This document shows, piece by piece, positions 24,739-34,700 of a stretch of 64,000 nt of DNA. The notes under the pieces were generated by a model that was given only the letters and a program-made list of their open reading frames with translations, was not told the DNA's origin and did not search any database. The position numbers and the translations under genes are program-made. The stretch is from NCBI GenBank assembly GCA_002914845.1, contig JXTC01000076.1, positions 402,064 to 466,063 of the forward strand, given 5' to 3'. Source of the DNA: Trema orientale (Eukaryota > Streptophyta > Magnoliopsida > Rosales > Cannabaceae). Within the stretch, counting starts at the first letter, position 1. Every line of letters starts with the position of its first letter.

Positions 24739-24747
24739 TAATTTTTA

Positions 24748-25714
24748 TTTCTTGAAGTAAAAGTCGAAGAAAATCTTCCTAAAAAAACTAGCGGGTTCAT
24801 GCTTTATTTAAAAAGTTTTCTAATTAAAAAATGACCTTATAGCAATTCATCCAAATACTCCTAAAAGTAATTTTTAAGCCCCAAAAATAACTTTTGAGCT
24901 CTAAAAGATCTTGATAAATTTACACCAAGTACCTATTTTTGAGCCTCATATTTCAGAAATATCTGTTTTTAGTTTTTATTTCAAAAATACCCGTTAGAGA
25001 AATATAAACTAGCAAGTATTTTATACATGAAATGTATACCGCATCCATGGGAAGTAAATGTTTTATCCTTTATATCCATGGGACGGTAAATGTGAGACTT
25101 TGGGAGCATATTCCAATCCGCATATATTAAACAAGGTAGGATACATGATGTTTCTAGTAGGAGTTTAGTCCTAGTAGAAGAGCTGTTAATGAGAAATATA
25201 AGCCACGTGGTGTGTGGTACAAACTAACATGTGTACGTACGTGACTCAAATAAGCAGAACACGCAAACAAAGAGATATAGCTAAGGTGAGGGGTACGCGT
25301 CTATGGGTGCGTCTTATTGGGTGTGTATATACAATTTTTGTGATGTGAGTCATAAATGTTATATTTTGGCCATAAATAATGCATGAGCGATATATATTGA
25401 AAGAGGTCATAGAGAGAGAGAGAGAGCCAAGGAGAGAGGTCTCAATCAGATCGAGAGATGTTGGAAGTGAGAGAGAAACAAGAGTAGTAGCAATACCACA
25501 TCCACATGTAGTGGAAGCAAAGAAGAATCCAATAACAAAAATAGTAATAATAATAATAATAATAATAATTACAACAATAAGGGTAAGGATAATGATCATC
25601 AAGTAGTGGCGGGTGATCAGTTTAATGGTATTGGTCATGGACAGCTCTACTCGCCAGCATTTGCCTTGAGAGTACCATTGAATAGTACTAAGTACTACTA
25701 CTAATAGTAATAGC
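24748..25714. other. Intergenic and upstream region of the 111-aa gene
   Basis: No gene seen. A (GA)n tract at about 25409-25423 and an AATAAT tract at about 25544-25568 lie within 310 bp upstream of the ATG at 25715; GA tracts are common in plant promoters and leaders. Confidence 0.4.
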
Positions 25715-26326
25715 ATGGGAGTGTTGACCGCCGTGAAGGAGAGGCTGCTGGAGAAGCTGGTGGCCGCCGCTGTCCCGGCCGAGGCCCTCGAGAAGGCGCG
25801 CCGCTTGTTGGAGACGGTGGTCCGAGACGCCACGGTGGCGGCGCATGCCCTCTCCAAGGACGCCTTGCACCGTATCAAAACCCATCTAGTTGACATTCTC
25901 CCTTCCCTCTCCCCTGCCCTTACTACAAAGGTAGTATATACTAGTATGCATTCTTCAAGTTAATTAACTAATTATAAGACTTGTTTGGCTATATGTTTTT
26001 CCTTTAGTCTTATGTTTAAACTTGTTCCCTTCTAATTGACATATCTTCTAAACTTTGAAGAAAATCTACACTTTTTTTCACTTATTTTTAAAATATATAT
26101 TTTTAAAAATTATTATGTTCGCCAAGAAAGTCGTATGGTGTGTATTTATATGCATGTTATGTGATAATCATGCTATATAAAATCACATATATTTTGAATA
26201 TTGCAGATGGTGGACGAGGCAGAGAAGGAAGTTGAAGCAGAAGCTGAAACAAATGAGAATAAAGAAGAGAGTATTAGTACTAACAATAATTATCAAGAAT
26301 CCAATAAACCCTCTTCCAGGCTTTGA
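25715..26326 (+). CDS. Small plant protein of unknown function, two exons, 111 aa
   Basis: Exons 25715-25930 and 26207-26326 join in phase with a canonical GT-AG intron (TACAAAG|GTAGTA; TATTGCAG|ATGGTG) to give 111 residues. Exon 1 is much more GC-rich than its surroundings, the usual sign of a real plant exon. The product starts MGVLTAVKERLLEKLVAAAV, continues as a probably helical, charged segment with LEKARRLLETVVRDA, and ends in an acidic, Glu- and Asn-rich tail (DEAEKEVEAEAET). There is no signal peptide, membrane span or Cys. I do not recognise the family. The ATG chosen is the first in the frame after the upstream AT-rich tract. Function is unknown. Confidence 0.65.
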
Positions 26327-27484
26327 ATTTCATCTCAGACGTTGTATCAGTTTATATGATGCTTCAGCTCAAGTCTATTCCTCTTTTTTTTTTTCTTTTT
26401 TTTTTTTTCCTTTTTCCTTTTTTTTATAGAAATAATGGAGATATATATCTAGGTTGAAACAAATTAAGGGATGAAACAGGGTTTTATTTCTGTATATGTC
26501 TTTAATTTTAGCTATCGAAGTTACATAAAGCACAAGTAATATTAAAGTTAATTTAATGAAGCACATTTTTTATTCAGTTTGCTTTTAATTATTTGTTGTC
26601 TTGTAAGTACTAGTCAACATAGTTGTTCTACTGTTTTTGCTTGATCTTTTCAAAATAATATTAAGCAATAAGTAAATTAAATGGTCAGAAAGTTTCCTAA
26701 TAAGTGGCTAATGGTACTTGGTAATGGTGGTAAAGAATTATATGCATTATTAAATATATGTTTTGGGAAACTGAACTTGAAAACTGACTTCATAATCAAC
26801 TTAATTAATAGTAAACGAGTTTTTCCTTATTAAAAAGGAAAATAACTATTAATTTTGATAATAGTCTCGAATTATGATAATCGTATCATAACTGTCAACT
26901 ATCTAAGTCTTATTATTAATGCCTCTTGTTCGTTCAAACTTTCAACTTAGATAGTACACTATTCTGAGTTTTATTATTAATGCATCATGTTCTTTTATCA
27001 AAGACAGTCAGATATTTTACAGATCATGAATAACAATATATCCGGATGGATTAATAGTAAAAAAATATCAACTATGACTATTTCTTGAAATTTTTTTTTT
27101 CCAGTTTCAAACATATTTTTTTGTTTATGAAAATTTTAATTCTACATTTAAAATTTCTATAAAAATCTATTATTTGTGTACAATTGATCAAAATATTTTT
27201 CATTAAACATGGAATCCACACTGGTGATGTCTTATCTTTGCTGATAAATACTTAAATCGGTTGAAAAAAGACTTATAATAATAACACAAATAATTTAATT
27301 TATATACAGAAAGTGTTTTTCGGAGGTTTTAAATATGAATGTATAACTTTTTAAAATTTTTCACAAATAAAAAAATTGGTTAATATGGCGTTGAAGCCAT
27401 ATTTTAGAGTTGTTCTTTTTTTTTTTTTTTTTTTTTGTAGTAATGCATCCACCTAAATTTGATGCGTAGAGTATGTAGAAAAAA
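26327..27484. other. Intergenic AT-rich stretch
   Basis: The first part is the likely 3' UTR of the 111-aa gene. About 27140-27300 resembles 59090-59330 (both contain TTAAACATNGAATCCA), so it is part of a dispersed repeat. No other gene is seen. Confidence 0.4.
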
Positions 27485-27940
27485 TAGGGATAGTATCACT
27501 TTTATACTTTGTATTTTGACACTTCGTTTAATTTATACTTTGTGTTTTGGTTATTATCAATATTGACCCTTAAATTTAAAATCTATTACAAATTTATACT
27601 CTGGCATCAATTTAGAGCAGTTAATTTACCAAGATACCGTTTATAAAATTAAAAATAAACGGTATAAAAACTAATCTGAGAATAAGTTTTTTAAAAGATT
27701 AAAAATAAATAGTATAAAAAATGATCCGATAATAAGTTTATTAAATTATCTTGGTAAATTAACTGTTTTAAATTAGTGTTAGGGTATAAATTTATAACAG
27801 ATTTTAAATCTAATAATTAATATTAATAATAACTAAAACACAAGATATAAATTGAACAAAGTGTCAAAATACAATATCCAAAAAAATAATAATACGATGA
27901 CTAAATAGTAGAACAATCATAATTCAATGACTAGACCCCT
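27485..27940. mobile_element. Large foldback (inverted repeat) element
   Basis: The left arm (about 27505-27645) and right arm (about 27755-27890) are inverted copies of each other: ATACTTTGTATTTTGACACTT on the left is answered by AAGTGTCAAAATACAA on the right, and GGTAAATTAACTG by its complement. Arms are about 130-140 bp with a loop near 110 bp. I could not find a clean target duplication, so the class is not assigned. Confidence 0.65.
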
Positions 27941-29433
27941 TATTTTTCCAATATTTGACTGGGGAAGAAATTAACTTTTGTCTTTATTGTTTAAAATTGC
28001 AGCAATATTACGATAGAGAACAGCTCTTCTAAAACATTTTGTTTTCATTTCTTAATTATTTTTTTTTCTTGTAAAAGACACTTAGTTTTTTTAAGCTAGA
28101 TCTATAAACAAGACCATACAGAAAGTAGTTGTGTTATAGGTCTTTTAACCGAAAAACAAATCTCGGTTAAAGTAAAATCAAGAATTAATTTAACATAAGA
28201 TCCCGAGTTTTTCTATTGGCATTACTTTAACCCCCGATTTTTTATTTTAGTATTCCACCATTGTAAATTGAGTAATTGACCATTATATCTTTAAACTTGA
28301 ACAAATAGGAATTAGTTTAATAATCTTAAAAAAATAATAATAATAATAAAACACTCAAGACTCTCTCTCTCTACCTGCATCTCCTCCTAACAAAAAAATC
28401 AGCACCGTCCTGCTTGGAGGCCGGAGAGGGGGTCTTCCCTTCTCTTTCTCATTCTCCGGCCTCCTCTCTTCACACTCTTCTTCCTCCTCCTCCTTCTCCT
28501 CATTGCTTCTTTTTTCTTTTTCTTTTTCAGTTTTAATAAGTCCAGATCTAGATCTAGTTTATAGTACCATCTTTTGTAAGGATTTTAGTCTGGTCCAGAT
28601 TTTAAATCTGAGATTTCTTCTCAGATCTAGATCTATTTAATAATTGGTTTTTATTTTCTTTTCTTTTCTACGAGTATGGATCTCAATTGATGCTGGCCTC
28701 ATATAGTCTACCTCGCCAAGCCAGGAGTAAGTGTTGAATGCAAGTGGTTCTTATTATCTCTTTCTTTTGAAGAATTAATGTAACCTACATATTTGTTTTT
28801 AGTTGTATTTGTAATCTATTTTTTGTCTCATTTCTTTGAGGATTAAAATTATAACCCTTATGCTTACATTGTAATTTGAAGCTTTTTACTTCGATTCTCT
28901 TGAGCATTTATATAAAAAAAGAAAAAAAAAGATTTAGTTTACTAGAAGTTCTCTGAGTTTTCTAAAAAAAAAAAAAAGGAAAATAAATGAATAGATAACA
29001 GATTTAACACTATAATTGAGCAATGACAACTGAAATATTACGTCAGTTGGTATTGAAAACAATTATCCATTGGTTGTAATAAAAAAAAAAATATCTATTG
29101 AACAATGACGACTGCAATATTACGTTAGTTGGTATTGAAAACATATGATAACATGTGGATTTCTTAGCATTTATTTCTACAATTAATTGTCTCTCTCCAC
29201 TCCAAAATCCTAATATGCGCTGCCTATTTGTGTTTCTACAGTCTCGGATCTCAGGCATCAAAATGAACTGAGAATTTTGAGCTTTTTTTTTTTTTTTTTC
29301 CTTCTAATTAGAAGTGACACATCAATAACAAGCTGATTGAACTATTATGAATATTTCAAAATCGCCTTAATTAACTACAAAAAATAAATAAATAGCAATT
29401 TACATATACCACATCTATTAGTATGGTATAAAT
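27941..29433. other. Intergenic stretch with a CT-rich tract
   Basis: A CT-rich patch at about 28355-28500 followed by repeated AGATCTAGATCTA words looks like a former leader or retroelement end; an A-rich tail follows near 28910. No open frame of interest is seen. It lies between the 111-aa gene and the 3' end of the next gene. Confidence 0.35.
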
Positions 29434-30898
29434 TCAAGGCCCATCATCTTTATCTCCAATCAAATTACAAATATCCGAACACTCCACCAAACTGCATGAA
29501 AACCAAATATCAAAAATTATACATATTAGCATATAAAGATTAACAACATGTTTTATTAATTACTACGCACAATACACTAATAGATATGTTTAACACATCT
29601 TTAAATCTAAGTATATGATATCTACATTTCTATAAATATATATATAGGGCTCCAATTTAGTAGGTATTTTGTTTTTATCTATATATAAGTATAATTTTGG
29701 CTAATTAAAATTTATTATGGACATTTTTTTATATTAAAAAATAAAAAAGAAATAACATTAATAATACACGTCCTTTTATACACGTTATATGATGATCCAA
29801 CGGCTAAAAAAAAATACCTATACATAAGTAAAAAATATATATATGTATATATATCTATTGGATTGGCAACCACGTGTATATATATAGGGCACCAATCCAG
29901 TAGGTATTTTTTTTTTTACCTATGCATAGGTATCAATTGGACCAATAAAAAAAAATTTTGCACATTTTTTTATATTAAAAAGTAGGAGAGAAAAAAAGCA
30001 TTAATAATGCACGTCTTTTCATGCATCTCATTTTAGCCGTTAGATCATTGTTAGATGATGATCCAACACCTAGAAAAAAAATACCTACACATAGGTAAAA
30101 AAAAAAAAATACCTACTGGATTGGCAACCATATATATATATATATANGCTAGAAAAAAATACAACACATAGGTAAAAAAAAAAAAAAAATACCTACTGGA
30201 TTGGCAACCATATATATATACGGTGCAAAAGCAGTGCCCGTTGATATTGCTCAATAGAAAAGGTTACAATAGTTAGAGGATAATGTACCAGTAGCGACGG
30301 CTTCGAAACCCTTCCTTGAAGACAACCAGAGGTCTGCCAAGAAGATTAAAAGAATCCCAGAACAAATATTAAGAGTACTCATGTCATACCAAAAATGCTT
30401 TTTCTTTCTTCAATGTGAAAAACACAACAAACGACAAGATATTGTACTAAAACGACAGGAGTTTTTAAGTGTAAGAGTGTGGTGCTAAGAGTGTTACCCC
30501 CTAACATTGAAAGGGCCTTCCCCAGGGGAGCCTTCCCCACCTCTAATGCAGGTGGTGACACACTTGGTGGTGCAGGACTCTGCTTTCCTCGACTTCGGCT
30601 TTTGAATTCTTGCTCTCTTGCAATCCTTAGGCAACTTACACTCCCCGGACAGCGTCTGTGGTATGTTCGACAGAGTCTCCGCCTCAGGAGGCGCCTGCTC
30701 TGCTGCGCCAGCTGCTGATGAAGCCACCAATGCTGCAGCTGCTACTGCAACCAGGCTTGCCTTAATGCTGATTCTGAGGCTGCTGCATTTGCTGCTGTTG
30801 ATGATGATACTCTTGTTGCTGCAGCTTACTCCTCCCAATGCTCTTCTGTTGCAGAGATTTGTAAGAGTAGTAGTACTAGTAGGACCATGAGTTAGCAT
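29434..30898 (-). CDS. Small Cys-rich, probably plastid-targeted protein, three exons, 167 aa
   Basis: Exons 30498-30898, 30289-30333 and 29434-29491 join with GT-AG introns to 504 nt and 167 residues. The N-terminus is rich in Ser, Thr and basic residues, like a transit peptide, and is followed by a hydrophobic Ala/Val stretch (LVAVAAAALVASSAAGA) that could be a thylakoid-transfer or membrane segment. The C-terminal half carries SCTTKCVTTCIRGGEGSPGE, then PLVVFKEGFRSRRYC and CLVECSDICNL, ending DDGP. This Cys pattern and C-terminus are, as I remember them, shared by uncharacterised plant chloroplast proteins. Exon 3 was found beyond three MITE copies in intron 2; it restores frame and motif, so the gene looks intact. 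The molecular role is unknown. Confidence 0.85.
29647..29871. mobile_element. MITE family C copy 1 (in intron 2 of the Cys-rich protein gene)
   Basis: Starts GGGCTCCAATTTAGTAGGTATTTT and ends GGATTGGCAACC, an inverted match to the start (with the paired copy GGGCACCAATCCAGTAGGTA). It sits in TATATATA sequence that serves as target on both sides, which hides the exact duplication length. Confidence 0.72.
29887..30129. mobile_element. MITE family C copy 2
   Basis: Terminal inverted repeats GGGCACCAATCCAGTAGGTA and TACCTACTGGATTGGCAACC are nearly perfect. It follows copy 1 after only 15 bp, and the two copies share the internal words TTTTTTATATTAAAAA and GATGATCCAAC. Flanks are TA repeats. Confidence 0.78.
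30145..30209. mobile_element. MITE family C copy 3 (right end only)
   Basis: About 60 bp matching only the right end of copies 1 and 2, ending CTACTGGATTGGCAACC. It begins at an unknown base (N at 30145) inside a TA run, so it could be a real truncated copy or an assembly slip that duplicated the end of copy 2. Confidence 0.6.
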
Positions 30899-31588
30899 TT
30901 CTTACACTGGGATTATGAATCCTCCAAACCTGCTTTTGATATAAAGAAAAAGAGACCCTTCTCTGGAAAGTGGGAACTCCCATTTTTTCCTTATCTCCTT
31001 AGCTGGTGGTCCCACTAGACACACAATTTCCTTGCTTAGGAGTCAAGAGGGTTGCGTCTCACAGCTCATGTACGTGTCTTTAATCTTCACCTCATATTAT
31101 ATGTAAATACTCGAAACAAAAGGCCAAAATGCATTGTGTGTATACAGTAGAGTAGAGTCAGAGAAAAACCGATATCATGGTACCTGTATTGCTTCTCATT
31201 GTTTATCCATATGTAACAATAAACATGTCCACGCTGAATGAATCTCCCTGATGCGTTGTTGACATAATAATGATATCAGAGTATCGATTATCAACATATG
31301 CATTTTACTCTCTCTAATTCATACCCCCTTTTCATCAGTTGAAATTAAATTTGCTTTTTAAAGACAGTGAAAGACTGCTTATAAGGCTCAATGATCATAA
31401 AATCTTAGAACAATGCTTTTTCATTGATCTACACTTATTTTCTGGTCCACAAAAAAATACGTATCTATACCCATCTATATTTCAATTTACATAAACAAAA
31501 TGAAAACATTATTGTTCTATTACACGACATGTATCTGGGGCCCGGAAAAAATAGAAAAGACAGAAAGAAAAAACAAAAAAACAAAAAG

Positions 31589-31677
<89 letters not shown>

Positions 31678-31728
31678 CATCGTATGCTTGTCTATACAAA
31701 AATTGTAGAATGTTATCGCCCAGGAGGA
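30899..31728. other. Region between HCF173-like and the Cys-rich protein gene, with an 81-bp A tract
   Basis: Upstream sequence of the Cys-rich protein gene on the left; 3' region of the HCF173-like gene on the right. A pure A run (T in gene sense) occupies 31596-31676, starting 53 bp after the HCF173-like stop. No additional gene seen. Confidence 0.6.
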
Positions 31729-34700
31729 TCAAGTGTTCTTCTCTAAAACGGATAGTGCTGGAGTCAAATAGTTATTGGCTTTGTCAGGCAAATGTGCAAC
31801 CTGCGAAGAAAACAGATATGGAGTCAATGGTTAGACAGTGTGGGAGAGAGTTTTCAATTAAGACTCAACACAAACTCTGTTGATTGTTGTCCCTCACCAG
31901 CTCATAGAGTTCCTTCCCTTGCTCAGCAACGTATTCATAGCATACCTGCACAGAGTGCAAAAGCAACTGGTTGAGAGATCCATTCCTACCAAAACCTTAT
32001 ATATATATGATATCTCTAAAAACCAAACAAATAGTTTTACTCACATCAAAGCTCTTGTTTCTTGCAGTGGAATCATGCAATGCCTTCACACATATATCAG
32101 CCACATCCGCACAGCTGATTCCCTGATTCAATTGAGAAAAGATGCTTGAGAGTTTAGGGGCTGTTTGGCATCATAACTAAAAAACAGTTTTTTGTTTTTA
32201 AAAACAGAAAACTGTTTTCTGAGAACAAGTAAAAGTATTTGGTATTGTTCTCTGAGAACAATTTTTAAAAACAGAGTTAAAAGAAAACAGAAAATTCAGA
32301 GAACAACAAAATGTTGTTTTCAGCGTGTTTTCTTAACTTTTTTCTCCTAAAAAAAAATAAAAAAATTTTCATATGACTTTCATATACACATTTTCTTGTA
32401 ACTTTCTCTCTCATAATTTTCTCTAACCACTTTCTCTCTCATAACTTTCTTTTTCCCCACTTTCTCTCATCACTTTCTCTCTCTTCACTCTCGCAATCCT
32501 CATTCTCTCTCATCATTTTCTCTCTCCTCATTCTCTCTCATTACTTTCTCTCTCCTCATTCTCTATCATTACTTTCTCTCTCCTCATTCTCTCTCATCAT
32601 TTTCTCCTCATTTCATTCCATCATTTTCTCTTTCATCATCTTCTATCACTTTATTTTTTTAATCACCTTATCTCTTCTCATTCTTTATTGCTACTTTGTT
32701 TTTTGTGACTTTTTTTATCTTTATTTTTTATCCCCATACAATCTTATCACTTTCTCTCTCTTGTGTGTTTTCATTAGTTTTTTTTTTTTTTTCTATTTTT
32801 CTCAACACTTTTTATTTCCATATTCTCTCTTATCACTTTCTCTCTCATTATTAACTTTCATTACCTTTTCTCTTGTGACTTTCTCTCTTCTCATTCTTTT
32901 GCTTGAATTTATCTCTGATCATTCTCTCTTACTTTTTCTCTCTGAATATTTTTTTTATAATACAAATAAGATTTTTTATATTCATATAATTTTTTTCCCT
33001 AAAAAATGTTGTTAGAAAATATTTGCCAAACACCTTTTGTTTTCTGAAAATATTATAAAGTAGTTTTTGTTCTCATTTCTGAAAACACAACTCTGAAAAC
33101 AGAAAACAAAAAAAATGCCAAACAGGCCCTTAATCTCACTAATGTTCTAAGAGTAGCATATAACTGTTGCAGTTAGATCAGAAGGTTTAAGCCTTTCTAT
33201 TTGAACAGATTATGCTTAACATCAGCTGAAAATAAATAAACAGATAATTCTAACCTGCGAAATCCTGTTTCCTTGATCAAATATGAGTGCACGTTGGCCA
33301 CCAGGTTCCTCCTGCATTAGACAATATTTTTGGAGTTCGTTATTTTCTCAATGAGATGTATCTAGACAAATGTGTCCACTTGTCAATGTCTGATATGTTT
33401 TCACAAGAAAGCAATTAATGAAAATAAAAATTGACTCCCAAAAAGATGTTCAAACAATTATTAGTGTGAAAATCCTTCCAGCGACATTATAAGTTGTGAA
33501 TGACTTGTGACATAACCGTGACTCAAAACAGAAATCTAGCTATTTAGTGTACAAGATGAGGTGCAGAAACTTGAGTTTGACAACATTTCTTGTAATATTT
33601 CCAATGTTCTATTATCCATTATAGTTTGTCTTTCTTAAGTGTAAACTTTGAGCACAGCATTGATCATAATCACTGAACACCCCATAGAGATAATCTCTCA
33701 TTTCCCCATTCAAATCAAATTCGTAGATCTTAAAAGAGTTTAGAAACACAAAAGGGAAGGGAAAAGATAAGCTTTTAACCACATTCGACAAACGCACAAA
33801 TAATTTACCTTTAGTGGTCCAGGACGAATGATTGTATATCCAAGCCCTGATCTTCTTAAGGAATCTTCTCCAGCCTATACAAATTGTGACAAAAGAATTA
33901 TAGAAAAACCAAAATTTATGCAATGTAAATATACATCACCAATATGTATAAATGTAAAGAAACTGTGTGTGTGGCAACTGGAACAAGAGTAGAAGAAATA
34001 GCTTACCCTCTTGGCTTTAAGAACCTGCTCCCTTCTGGTAGGTTCCAATCCTGATCCAGTACATGAGACTAGAATAAAGTCTGTTTCTTGCCCGGTCTGC
34101 AGAATGTCCATATGTCCATTGCCGAATTAATTAAAGCTAAGGGACACATATATGCAAACCTCTAAACTGAGAGCATTATCATCTCAGCACTCAAGTTTAA
34201 ACAATGGCCCACCTCAAGACATTTTATACACACTTGACATCAGTCAATTTTTAATTGAAATAAGAAAAACATACTTATTGAAGAAGAAAACAGGGGGCAA
34301 AGGGGGAAGGTTGGATAGAAAAGAATGAGAAATGTGAAATAAAATGAAAATTTCTGAAAGTGAGTTTGTAGAAAAAGAAATAGAAGATATAGCTCATCAA
34401 CATGGAGCCCTATCTGAGAAAGTTATTAATTTGATTTACAAGTAGTGCAAAGTAGTTGCTTCAGAATGCTACCAAAAAAACGAAAAACTAAAATACATAT
34501 GCCACTAAAAATAAAACATTCGTTAATGAAGGTGCTTACAGGCAAAGCTTTTATGTATTCCAATATAAGCTTAAAGCTTCTTGGATCTTGCTTCATTCCC
34601 GCAGGCCCTTCAACAGGTTTCTGAAGCAAAATATTAAAGAGAATCAGCCGAGAACATAAAATGTGTCAACCCATTGAGCGAAAAAAAGATGTTGCTAAAA

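Noticed and set aside
25246..25896. 216-codon minus-strand frame opposite the 111-aa gene
   Set aside because: It is antisense to the GC-rich exon 1 of the plus-strand gene, which has a matching second exon; the minus frame has no domain or splice partner.
30145..30288. Truncation of the Cys-rich protein gene by MITE insertions
   Set aside because: A third exon at 29434-29491 lies beyond the MITEs, restores the frame and ends the protein as expected, so the MITEs are intronic.
31500..31883. 127-codon plus-strand frame with a poly-Lys stretch
   Set aside because: It is translation of the A tract plus the antisense of HCF173-like exons 12-13.
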